Source: G963662985 sp963662985 (GTDB taxonomy: Bacteria; Chloroflexota; Anaerolineae; Anaerolineales; UBA11579). From it: a stretch of 64,000 bases of DNA. The stretch lies in contig OY760067.1 in the NCBI GenBank assembly GCA_963662985.1, positions 2,232,001-2,296,000 of the forward strand, written 5' to 3'. The notes beneath the pieces are model-generated. The model saw only the letters and a list, made by a program, of their open reading frames with translations, made no database searches and was not told where the DNA came from. Shown in pieces: positions 51,377 through 59,151 of this stretch; positions within the stretch are counted from its first letter, which is position 1; each line of letters opens with the position of its first letter. Both the position numbers and the translations under genes were made by a program.

Positions 51377-51864
51377 ATATCATCACCAACAAAACAGAAC
51401 GAACTCGCTTTGTCAAATTTGCCTTAGTCGGTGTGAGTGGCACCATTGTTGATTTTGGCTTTTTTAATTTATTTCGATTTATTGGCATTTCCATTCAAAT
51501 AGCAGGCGGTCTCTCTTTTGCAATTGCAGTTGTCAACAACTTTTTGCTCAATCGTTATTGGATCTATCCTGAAGCGCGTGAAAAAAAATGGTACAAACAA
51601 TTTACCGCTTTTGTGCTGATCAATTTAGTCGGCTTAGTCATTCGCACGGGGATTCTCTCCTTTATTCCTAATTGGTTCACCAATCTTTTACCTAAACTCG
51701 GCATTCAATTCCCCTTCCTTGGCTTTGAACTTGGGTTCTACGCCGACAATTTCTCTGTCGCAGTTGCCATCTTTATAGTATTATTCTGGAACTATTTCTC
51801 AAATCGTTACTATACTTTTAACGAAGTGGATAAACTGGAGACCCCAGTGGAGGAACAAGCATGA
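51373..51864 (+). CDS. GtrA family membrane protein
   Basis: 163 residues with four membrane helices (about residues 12-35, 38-58, 75-98, 120-145). FVKFALVGVSGTIVDFGFFN is the GtrA start, and FLLNRYWIYPE and NYFSNRYYTFN are the paired N-R-Y-x-T/W-[IF] motifs of the family. GtrA-like proteins help move polyprenyl-linked sugars across the membrane. It overlaps its neighbours on both sides by 4 nt (ATGA), so UXS-like epimerase, GtrA and RsmD are coupled in one operon. Confidence 0.92.
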   Translation: MNIITNKTERTRFVKFALVGVSGTIVDFGFFNLFRFIGISIQIAGGLSFAIAVVNNFLLNRYWIYPEAREKKWYKQFTAFVLINLVGLVIRTGILSFIPNWFTNLLPKLGIQFPFLGFELGFYADNFSVAVAIFIVLFWNYFSNRYYTFNEVDKLETPVEEQA

Positions 51865-52433
51865 CAGGTAAAATGAGAGTGATTGCCGGCACAGCCCGTG
51901 GACGTAAGCTCAAGCTCGTCCCTGGTGACATCACCCGACCCATCACCGATCGCGTTAAAGAAAACCTTTTTAATATCATTGGTCCCGACATACTCAATGC
52001 CGATTTATTAGATCTCTTTTCAGGCACTGGTGCCGTAGGCATCGAAGCTCTTAGCCGAGGTGCTAATTTTGTGCGCTTGAATGACAAAAATCAACCCGCC
52101 CTCAAAACTATTGAAGAGAACATCACTCCCATCAAATTTGATTCCGACTCTTATGAAATTGCACGCAATGATGCCTTCGTTCTCCTTCGTCGACAACCCG
52201 ATCGATCCTTTGACTATGTTTACGTTGCCCCCCCTCAATATCATCAAATGTGGGAAAAAGCTATGCAGCTCTTAGATCAAAACCCTGATTGGCTCGTAGA
52301 CGATGGTTGGGTCATAGTTCAAATTGATCCCAAAGAATATGTTCAACTCGCCCTCGAAAACTTTGATGAATTTGACCGCCGTAAATATGGCAGTACAGAG
52401 CTGGTTTTCTACGAAAGAAAAGAACAACTTTAA
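51861..52433 (+). CDS. rsmD: RsmD-like rRNA methyltransferase with altered motif IV
   Basis: 190 residues. MRVIAGTARGRKLKLVPG, TRPITDRVKENLFNI and DLFSGTGAVGIEALSRGA (SAM site) are unmistakable for RsmD, which methylates G966 of 16S rRNA. The catalytic motif IV, usually D-P-P-[YF], reads A-P-P-Q here (residues 123-126). The exchange of Asp for Ala at a catalytic motif may reduce or change activity, or be a lineage-specific variant. It overlaps gtrA by 4 nt and ends at a terminator; the usual partner coaD is absent. Confidence 0.9.
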   Translation: MTGKMRVIAGTARGRKLKLVPGDITRPITDRVKENLFNIIGPDILNADLLDLFSGTGAVGIEALSRGANFVRLNDKNQPALKTIEENITPIKFDSDSYEIARNDAFVLLRRQPDRSFDYVYVAPPQYHQMWEKAMQLLDQNPDWLVDDGWVIVQIDPKEYVQLALENFDEFDRRKYGSTELVFYERKEQL

Positions 52434-52453
52434 TTCAAAGATTAAATTAAACT

Positions 52454-52490
52454 AAAAAAAAGATTAACTCGCCTGAGTTAGTCTTTTTTT
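52454..52490 (+). terminator. Intrinsic terminator after rsmD
   Basis: AAAAAAAGATTAACTC and GAGTTAGTCTTTTTTT pair with one T-G wobble and loop GCCT. Confidence 0.88.
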
Positions 52491-52491
52491 G

Positions 52492-52550
52492 TTGACACAG
52501 GCTTTATTTGTGATAAAATTCACATAGTTATTCGGATAATCGGATAACTA
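52492..52550 (+). promoter_or_regulatory. Promoter and ArsR-type operator of the persulfide operon
   Basis: TTGACA (52492-52497) and TAAAAT (52514-52519) are 16 bp apart. Directly downstream, 52525-52550 is an imperfect 26-bp palindrome with arms TAGTTAT and ATAACTA and internal TCGGAT/ATCGGAT elements. It lies over the transcription start, where an ArsR repressor would block. ATG of the ArsR gene follows at 52559. Confidence 0.7.
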
Positions 52551-52558
52551 GGAGTGTT

Positions 52559-52894
52559 ATGGATACAAAAGGTTTAGAAAACGAAACTACATTACTACAT
52601 GAAAGAATTTGTTCAGCATTAGGCGATCCAAAACGAATTCTACTTTTATATGTCTTGAACGAAAAACCGCGTTGCGTCAACGATCTGGTCGACTGCCTCA
52701 AATCACCGCAATCCACCATTTCCCGGCACTTAGCGATCTTACGTGAAAAAAATTTAGTGAACGCAGAACGCCAAGGTATGAATGTGATCTATTCGATTTC
52801 AGACCCTCGGGTCATCGAATCCCTCGACATCCTTCGTGCTATTTTGCGCGACCAATTGCAAGAACAAACACAAATCCTAAACAATACACTATAA
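52559..52894 (+). CDS. ArsR family transcriptional regulator
   Basis: 111 residues, normal length. ICSALGDPKRILLLYVL starts the winged helix; SPQSTISRHLAILREKNLV is the recognition region. Cysteines are Cys18, Cys39 and Cys46. The metal-binding ELCVCD motif of ArsR is not present: the region reads RCVNDLVDC. Two cysteines six residues apart, next to a persulfide-handling enzyme, suggest a thiol or sulfide sensor in the SqrR/BigR manner, but this is inference. It starts 9 nt after the palindromic operator. The next gene begins 11 nt later. Confidence 0.9.
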   Translation: MDTKGLENETTLLHERICSALGDPKRILLLYVLNEKPRCVNDLVDCLKSPQSTISRHLAILREKNLVNAERQGMNVIYSISDPRVIESLDILRAILRDQLQEQTQILNNTL

Positions 52895-52904
52895 GGAGAT
52901 TCAA

Positions 52905-55367
52905 ATGAAAATTGTTATTGTTGGTGGTGTCGCTGGTGGAGCCAGCACTGCTGCCCGTCTTCGCAGAATGGACGAAGATGCAGAGATTATCATGTTTGAA
53001 AAAGGACCCTATATTTCCTTTGCAAACTGTGGTCTTCCCTATCATATTAGTGGCGTCATTGCCGATCGCGAAAGCTTATTGTTAATGACCCCAGAACGTT
53101 TAAAAGAAATGTTCAATATTAATACTTTGGTTAATCACGAAGTGATTAGCATTGATCGTCAACACAAGAATATCACCGTGTTAGATGAAAAAACCGGAAA
53201 AAAACACATTGAAACCTACGACAAGCTCGTACTCTCCCCCGGTGCTCATCCTTTCATTCCCCCCGTTGCAGGCAAAGACCTTCCTGGCGTTTTGAGCCTT
53301 CGCAACATCCCTGATATGGATGAAATTATTGAATATATCAACAATAATAATGTCAAAAAGGCAGTTGTTATTGGTGGTGGTTTTATTGGTGTTGAAATTG
53401 CAGAAAACTTGCAACACATGGGCATTGGCGTAGCCTTAGTCGAAATGTTACCCCAAGTTCTCGGTCTCATCGATCCTGAAATGGCCGCTTTAGTGCATCA
53501 ACACATGGCTTTACATAAGATCGATCTCGCCCTTGGTGATGGCCTAGCAGCCATTGAAGACCTTGGGGATGGCAAAAAAGCAGTCGCCCTCAACAGTGGT
53601 CGCAAGATCGAAACCGAATTGGTCATCATGGCCATTGGTGTTCGTCCTGAAAACACCCTCGCCAAAGAAGCTGGCATTGAACTCGGTGCTCGTGGTCAAA
53701 TTGAAACCAATCAATATATGCAAACATCAGATCCCGATATTTATGCTTTGGGTGATGTGTCCCAAATTATTCACTTGGTCACAGGTAAGAAAACGGGCGT
53801 TGCCTTAGCAGGTCCCGCTTCCAAACAAGGCCGTATTGTTGCCGATCACATTGTTGGTCGCCCCAGCACAAAATTTGTAGGTGCCCAAGGTACCTCTGTG
53901 GTTAAGGTTTTTGATCTTGGCGTTGCTAGCACAGGTCTTTCCAGCGCAGCTCTCACGCGTGAAGGCATTGAACATAAAAATGTCATCGTTCACGAAAAGA
54001 ACCATGCTGGTTACTACCCCAATGCAACCGAATTAGTGCTTAAATTATCCTTCAATGACGAAGGCAAAATTTTGGGTGCCCAAGCAATTGGCCCCGATGG
54101 TGCTGACAAGCGTATCGATGTGATTGCAACCGCCATGCGCGCTGGTATGACCGTCTATGATCTTGAAGAACTCGAACTTGCTTATGCACCTCCTTTCGGC
54201 TCTTCACGAGATCCCGTGAATGTGCTTGGTTATGCAGCCGGCAACATTCTCCGCGGTGACATGAAAGTTATCGAATGGAACCAAGTGGCTGATTACTCAC
54301 CCGAAGATGTCACCTTCCTTGATGTCCGCGAACCAATTGAATTGATCGCAGGCAAGATTGAAGGCTCCATCAATATTCCTTTAGGTGAAGTACGCGATCG
54401 TTTGAATGAAATTCCAAAGGACAAACCCGTTATTGTCTACTGTGCAGCAGGCAAACGTGCATATTTTGCATATCGTGACCTTGTCCAACACGGTTTTGAT
54501 GTCTATAACCTCACCGGTGGCTACAAGACCTACGGGATAGCAATTGAAGATAAATATATTGACACAACCAAAAAATTAGAAGTCAAACCAGTCGTCACCG
54601 CAGCCTCTACCGCATCTGAATCTAAGGAGATTAAAATGGATGCTCCTCGAATTAAAGTAAATGCAACCGGCATGCAATGCCCCGGACCAATCTTGAAGCT
54701 TTATAATGGTATTCAAGAAGCCAATCCTGGCGATGTTTTAGAAGTTTCCGCAACCGATTCTGGTTTCGCCAATGATGTCAAAGCATGGTGTGACAAAACC
54801 GGCAACGAACTACTCTCATTAGATATTGACAACGGTACCTATATTGCCACAGTGCAAAAGGGTGGTGCTCACCCCATTGCTAGCTCTTCTGCAGCTGGCA
54901 GTGGCAAGGCCATGGTTGTTTTCTCTGGTGACCTCGACAAAGCCATTGCAAGTTTTATCATTGCCAACGGTTCTGCCTCAATGGGCCATCAAGTCACAAT
55001 GTTCTTCACCTTCTGGGGTCTCAATATCCTTCGTAAAGACACCTACGTTCCCGTCAAGAAGACTTTTGTTGAGAAAATGTTTGGATGGATGATGCCTCGT
55101 GGCGCAAAAGAACTCACCTTATCTCAAATGAACATGGCAGGTGCTGGTACCGCCATGATCAAATCCATCATGAAGAAACATCACGTTGACTCTGTTGAAC
55201 AAATGATTCAAACCGCCCGCGAAAATGGTGTTCGTTTGCTCGCATGCCAAATGTCAATGGAATTGATGGGTATCAAGAAAGAAGAATTGTTGGATGGTGT
55301 TGAATTAGCAGGTGTAGCCAGCTTCGTTGCTGCCTCTGATGATTCCAACGCAACCTTGTTCATCTAA
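52905..55367 (+). CDS. CoA-disulfide reductase-rhodanese-TusA-DsrE fusion
   Basis: 820 residues. Residues 1-445: FAD/NAD(P)-disulfide reductase of the CoADR/Npsr type, with GGVAGGAS and FANCGLPYHISG (Cys42). Residues 455-550: rhodanese domain, with VIVYCAAGKRAY (Cys513). Residues 578-650: TusA/SirA domain, GMQCPGPILK (Cys592). Residues 665-820: DsrE/DsrF-like domain, VVFSGDLDKAIASFIIANGS with Cys781 in ACQMSMEL. All four modules carry active Cys suited to moving persulfide sulfur. An AAGGAG site at 54624-54629 precedes an in-frame ATG at 54636 exactly at the rhodanese-TusA junction, so a separate TusA-DsrE protein may also be made. Confidence 0.93.
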   Translation: MKIVIVGGVAGGASTAARLRRMDEDAEIIMFEKGPYISFANCGLPYHISGVIADRESLLLMTPERLKEMFNINTLVNHEVISIDRQHKNITVLDEKTGKKHIETYDKLVLSPGAHPFIPPVAGKDLPGVLSLRNIPDMDEIIEYINNNNVKKAVVIGGGFIGVEIAENLQHMGIGVALVEMLPQVLGLIDPEMAALVHQHMALHKIDLALGDGLAAIEDLGDGKKAVALNSGRKIETELVIMAIGVRPENTLAKEAGIELGARGQIETNQYMQTSDPDIYALGDVSQIIHLVTGKKTGVALAGPASKQGRIVADHIVGRPSTKFVGAQGTSVVKVFDLGVASTGLSSAALTREGIEHKNVIVHEKNHAGYYPNATELVLKLSFNDEGKILGAQAIGPDGADKRIDVIATAMRAGMTVYDLEELELAYAPPFGSSRDPVNVLGYAAGNILRGDMKVIEWNQVADYSPEDVTFLDVREPIELIAGKIEGSINIPLGEVRDRLNEIPKDKPVIVYCAAGKRAYFAYRDLVQHGFDVYNLTGGYKTYGIAIEDKYIDTTKKLEVKPVVTAASTASESKEIKMDAPRIKVNATGMQCPGPILKLYNGIQEANPGDVLEVSATDSGFANDVKAWCDKTGNELLSLDIDNGTYIATVQKGGAHPIASSSAAGSGKAMVVFSGDLDKAIASFIIANGSASMGHQVTMFFTFWGLNILRKDTYVPVKKTFVEKMFGWMMPRGAKELTLSQMNMAGAGTAMIKSIMKKHHVDSVEQMIQTARENGVRLLACQMSMELMGIKKEELLDGVELAGVASFVAASDDSNATLFI

Positions 55368-55387
55368 TTAATCTAAGTCTTAAAAAT

Positions 55388-55421
55388 AAAAAAGTTGCTT
55401 TATAATTAAGCAACTTTTTTT
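55388..55421 (+). terminator. Intrinsic terminator after the persulfide fusion gene
   Basis: AAAAAAGTTGCTT (55388-55400) and AAGCAACTTTTTT (55408-55420) form a perfect stem with a 7-nt loop. Confidence 0.92.
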
Positions 55422-55455
55422 ATTTAATTTTCAGACTCAAACATAAGGAAAGAAC

Positions 55456-56466
55456 ATGCGCTATCCTCAATTATTAAAAGTCGGTGACACAATAGGCATC
55501 ACCGTTCCTTCCTCTGGTGTTCAAAAACAACAGCATTCTCGTTTAGATCAAGCCATAAAAAATGTCACAGCCCTAGGCTACAAAGTGATTGAAACACCAA
55601 GCGTCCGTTTGACACATAAAGCAGTTTCTAATTCACCACAAATTCGTGTGCAAGAACTCTTTAGTCTCCTAGAAAATCCTGATGTTAAAGCCATTATTCC
55701 ACCTTGGGGAGGGGAGTTTTTGATGGAAATTTTGCCGTATATCGATTTTGAAAAAGTAAAAGATTTAGCGCCTAAATGGATTTGTGGTTATTCTGATATT
55801 TCAACCCTCCTTTTTGTTTTGACTGTCAAATATGACATTGCCACAGTGCATGGGTCTAACTTTATGAATATGGGCTATCAGACGATCCACGAAACTGATT
55901 TGAATGCCTTCCAAGTCATGTCAAATCAACAAACCACTCAAAAAAGTTATCCTAATTATGGCACCTATACTGGGTATGATATCTCCCAAGAAATTTATAC
56001 ATTGCCCCATGAAAACAAATGGAAGTCTTTAGCCAATCAATCCCATGATGAATTTTCTGGACGTATAATCGGTGGTTGTATAGATACTCTTTGCAAATTG
56101 ATTGGTACACCTTATGCGCCCGTTGATCAATTTATTCAAAAATATCAACAAGATGGTTTCATTTGGACTCTCGAAAGTTGTGAGATGTCCGCAGGGGATA
56201 TTTATCGAACTTTATGGCAAATGCGTCAAGCAGGTTGGTTCAGTCATTGCAATGGCATTATTTATGGCAGGGCCGATGGTTACTCAGACACAGACGGCTT
56301 TACTTTAGTAGATGCTTTGTCAAATATCTTTGCAGATTTGGCTGTCCCTGTGATTTATGATGCAGATATTGGGCACGTTCCCCCGCAAATCCAAATTGTC
56401 AACGGCGCCATTGCACATGTCATCGTCGAAAATGGTAAAGCGGTCATTCAACAAGAGTTAAGTTAA
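55456..56466 (+). CDS. S66 family peptidase (LD-carboxypeptidase/MccF-like)
   Basis: 336 residues. The triad positions are visible: Ser in ICGYSDISTLL, Glu in WTLESCEMS, and His in DIGHVPPQ. PPWGGEFLMEILPYID replaces the usual R-G-G-Y-G segment and, with the 336-residue length, points to MccF-like members rather than LdcA. Such enzymes cleave LD-bonds of murein peptides or hydrolyse acyl-sulfamoyl adenylates such as microcin C7. A RidA-family gene follows after 38 nt. Confidence 0.87.
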   Translation: MRYPQLLKVGDTIGITVPSSGVQKQQHSRLDQAIKNVTALGYKVIETPSVRLTHKAVSNSPQIRVQELFSLLENPDVKAIIPPWGGEFLMEILPYIDFEKVKDLAPKWICGYSDISTLLFVLTVKYDIATVHGSNFMNMGYQTIHETDLNAFQVMSNQQTTQKSYPNYGTYTGYDISQEIYTLPHENKWKSLANQSHDEFSGRIIGGCIDTLCKLIGTPYAPVDQFIQKYQQDGFIWTLESCEMSAGDIYRTLWQMRQAGWFSHCNGIIYGRADGYSDTDGFTLVDALSNIFADLAVPVIYDADIGHVPPQIQIVNGAIAHVIVENGKAVIQQELS

Positions 56467-56504
56467 ATAAAGTTGAATAGAACTTCAATCTAAGGAGTAA
56501 AACG

Positions 56505-56900
56505 ATGAATAAAAAACGAATCCAACCCCCAAATATATTACATTCACCAGCATTTTCACAGGGAATTGAAATCAGCAGTTTATCAACGCTTCTCTTTATC
56601 GGCGGACAAAATGCAGTGAATCAAGAAGGTATAGTCGTTGGGCAAGGCGACTTTTCAGAACAAAGCAGACAGGCTTTAAAAAATATAAAATCAATTCTAG
56701 AGCATGCAGGATATTCCATAGAAAATGTTGTGAAATGGACAATTTATTACGTGCAAGGCAATAATCCCGCTTTAGGATTTAAAGCATTTCAAGAAGTATT
56801 TGCAGTTCCAGAAATTCCACCAACACTATCTGTCATCCAAGTTACGGGGTTGGCATCTCCAGATTTTTTGATTGAAATTGAAGCGATTGCTGCCAAGTAA
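56505..56900 (+). CDS. RidA/YjgF family protein lacking the catalytic arginine
   Basis: 131 residues, the normal size. LLFIGGQNAVNQEGIVVGQGD, then Q-A-L-K-N-I-K-S-I-L, and the end LIEIEAIAAK mark the Rid family. In classical RidA the arginine that holds the substrate lies shortly before V-E-I-E-A-I-A; here the stretch is QVTGLASPDFLIEIEAIA with no Arg. It is therefore probably one of the Rid subfamilies without imine deaminase activity, or one with a different substrate. Own SD (AAGGAG). Confidence 0.85.
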   Translation: MNKKRIQPPNILHSPAFSQGIEISSLSTLLFIGGQNAVNQEGIVVGQGDFSEQSRQALKNIKSILEHAGYSIENVVKWTIYYVQGNNPALGFKAFQEVFAVPEIPPTLSVIQVTGLASPDFLIEIEAIAAK

Positions 56901-57054
56901 TTTAGAACGTCAACCATGAAACACTTAAAAATGAATGGGCTCAGTCATCGAATTGCTATATTTGGCAAATCCTCAATAGCACCATCCTCCACGTCTCATT
57001 TGAGAATTTCAAAACATTCATAGCGCATGTTTTTATCAAAATTTCTTATCTATC

Positions 57055-57086
57055 AAAAAAAAAGAGATTCAATCGAATCTCTTTTT
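57055..57086. terminator. Intrinsic terminator between the Rid gene and the M24 peptidase gene
   Basis: AAAGAGATTC (57061-57070) and GAATCTCTTT (57075-57084), loop AATC, with A- and T-runs on both sides; it can work in both directions. From 56901 to 57054 nothing else is evident. Confidence 0.85.
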
Positions 57087-57112
57087 CGTTATCTAAACAC
57101 AAAAGAAAAAAA

Positions 57113-58222
57113 TCACTTTACCGGCAAGATTTTTAATTCTCGATCCAAACTCACCAAACTACGCCCCCCATCTTTGGTACAAATTACATCATCCTCAATG
57201 CGCACACCGCCCACACCCGGCACATAGATACCCGGTTCAACTGTGAAGGTCATTCCTTCTTCGAGTATAAGCTCATTGGCATCATGCACATAAGGTTCTT
57301 CGTGAGTTTCACGTCCAATCCCATGCCCCGTACGATGGGTGAAATATGCGCCATAACCTGCATCTGTAATCACTTTTCGTGCAGCATCATCCACTTCATG
57401 CAACGCACGTCCTGCTATCGCAGCAGCTTTCCCAGCCGCATTCGCAGCTTTCACTGTCTCATAAATTTTACGCTGCTCTTCATTGATCGAGCCCACAGCA
57501 AACGTACGGGTAATATCTGAATTATAGCCATCATAACGTGCCCCATAGTCAATCACAACTAAATCACCTTCTTCGATGATTCGATCACTCGGGTTGGCAT
57601 GCGGATTCGCAGAATTACTCGGACCACTCGCGATGATTGGCAAAAACGCTAATTCAGGATCAGACCCGTGTTTAATCAATTGATAGATTAAGGTCGCTGC
57701 CACTTCTTTTTCACTCACTCCCGGTTTAACAATTGGCAAGGTAGCCATCAAAGCATCCTGTGCAATCTCCACCGCTTTGATCATCTTTGCTTCTTCTTCC
57801 GCATTTTTTACCATGCGGATTTCCGCAAATAGGGCATCAGCGTTCACAAACTCAGTCTCTGGCAACACTGTCTGCAATTTATCAAATTCAAAATAGCGCA
57901 TCCCATACGCTTCCACCCCCACCCGATTTAACGCCACATCAGAGGCTGCTGCCATTTTTTCAAAAGCTGCCAACCATGTTGCTGGATTATCAAAATAGGT
58001 AATCACTTCTGCACCCGAGATTGCTTCCAAAGCACGTCGTTTTTCAAAATCTGGCACAATGAAGATAGTTTTGCCTGTTTTGGTTAAGATCGCCGCAGTC
58101 GGGCGTTCGCTTGTATGAAATTCGAGCCCTGTAAAATAAGCCATGTTTTGTCCGGTCAATAAAGCGATTGCATCCAAGTTCATCGCATCCAATTTTTTTG
58201 CTAAAAGTTCCATTTTGTTCAT
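57113..58222 (-). CDS. M24 family Xaa-Pro peptidase
   Basis: 369 residues from the ATG at 58222, 7 nt after GGAG; a longer frame to 58339 lacks a site. Creatinase N-domain residues 1-125. Metal ligands: Asp in VVIDYGARYDGYNSDITRTF (both Asp), His in TGHGIGRETHEEP, Glu in VEPGIYVPG and Glu in VRIEDDV, the full pita-bread set. It removes N-terminal residues before proline in the cytosol. Divergent from the GNAT-helicase pair. Confidence 0.93.
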   Translation of the reverse strand: MNKMELLAKKLDAMNLDAIALLTGQNMAYFTGLEFHTSERPTAAILTKTGKTIFIVPDFEKRRALEAISGAEVITYFDNPATWLAAFEKMAAASDVALNRVGVEAYGMRYFEFDKLQTVLPETEFVNADALFAEIRMVKNAEEEAKMIKAVEIAQDALMATLPIVKPGVSEKEVAATLIYQLIKHGSDPELAFLPIIASGPSNSANPHANPSDRIIEEGDLVVIDYGARYDGYNSDITRTFAVGSINEEQRKIYETVKAANAAGKAAAIAGRALHEVDDAARKVITDAGYGAYFTHRTGHGIGRETHEEPYVHDANELILEEGMTFTVEPGIYVPGVGGVRIEDDVICTKDGGRSLVSLDRELKILPVK

Positions 58223-58280
58223 CATAATTCTCCAATCATTGGGTGGTTCGATTGCAGAAATTATAAACCTAAAAACAGAA

Positions 58281-58328
58281 TTGTGGTATAAAGGTTGTTG
58301 AAATATAGTAATAGCACAACAATTGTTG
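58281..58328 (+). promoter_or_regulatory. Promoter and palindrome upstream of the GNAT gene
   Basis: TTGTGG (58281-58286) and TATAGT (58304-58309), 17 bp apart. CAACAATTGTTG (58317-58328) is a perfect palindrome at the expected start of transcription, 10 nt before the GNAT start codon. Confidence 0.45.
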
Positions 58329-58338
58329 GAGGATACCA

Positions 58339-59148
58339 ATGGAGCTTAAATCAATTCATGATAGATCTCGCCTTGAAAATTATTTAGAAGGTCGCAAAGA
58401 TATCAACTTTTATATGTTTGGAGATTTAGACCCATTCTTTTGGGATAAGACCATTTGGTATGCCCTTGAAGATGAAGACCAAAACATCCGCTCCTTGTGC
58501 CTGGTCTATTTTGGCGAATTACCTGCTCTTCCTGTGGTGCTGCTTATTTGTAAAGAAGAAGAAGTCCCCGTGGCCAAAAAGCTCCTCAAACGAATTCTAC
58601 CCATGCTCCCAGATGAGTTCTACACTCACCTCACCTTAGGTATTGAAGATGTTCTCACAGAACAATACGACCTCTCTGGTGGTGGACTCCATTACAAAAT
58701 GGCACTCAAACACGACAAACTCCTCCTCCGCTACGATCCTTCCCAAGGCGTTCAACTTCAAGAGAAAGATACCCCCGAACTAATTGAATTCTATAAAAAA
58801 GCCTATCCCAATAGCTGGTTTAACCCCCTTATGCTTTTGACTGATAAATATTTTGGCCTTCGCAACGAGGCTGGCGAATTAATGTCCGTTGCTGGAGTGC
58901 ACGTCTTCTCTGAACAATACGGCGTTGCTGCTCTTGGCAACATCACCACCCACCCCGAACAACGTGGACAAGGTCTTGCTAAACACGTCACAGCCATCCT
59001 TTGCCAAAATTTATTTGAAACAGTCGATGTAATCGGCCTCAACGTAGTCGCAACCAACAAAGCCGCACTTAGCACCTATAAAGCACTCGGTTTTGAACAT
59101 GTCTGTCGCTACAATGAATTTATCGTTGAGAAGAAAAAAGCCCAGTAA
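58339..59148 (+). CDS. GNAT family N-acetyltransferase
   Basis: 269 residues. The C-terminal half (about residues 135-265) is a GNAT domain: AALGNITTHPEQRGQGLAKHV has the acetyl-CoA binding R-G-Q-G-L-A pattern, then GLNVVATNKAALSTYKALGFEHV. It resembles FR47-like acetyltransferases. The N-terminal 130 residues are a second, weaker GNAT-like or cap domain. GGAGG precedes the ATG. The helicase gene starts 3 nt after its stop and lacks its own ribosome site, so the two are coupled. Acceptor substrate unknown. Confidence 0.87.
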   Translation: MELKSIHDRSRLENYLEGRKDINFYMFGDLDPFFWDKTIWYALEDEDQNIRSLCLVYFGELPALPVVLLICKEEEVPVAKKLLKRILPMLPDEFYTHLTLGIEDVLTEQYDLSGGGLHYKMALKHDKLLLRYDPSQGVQLQEKDTPELIEFYKKAYPNSWFNPLMLLTDKYFGLRNEAGELMSVAGVHVFSEQYGVAALGNITTHPEQRGQGLAKHVTAILCQNLFETVDVIGLNVVATNKAALSTYKALGFEHVCRYNEFIVEKKKAQ

Positions 59149-59151
59149 AAA

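Noticed and set aside
58222..58339. N-terminal extension of the M24 peptidase
   Set aside because: No ribosome site, not homologous to the creatinase domain, and it would overlap the divergent promoter.
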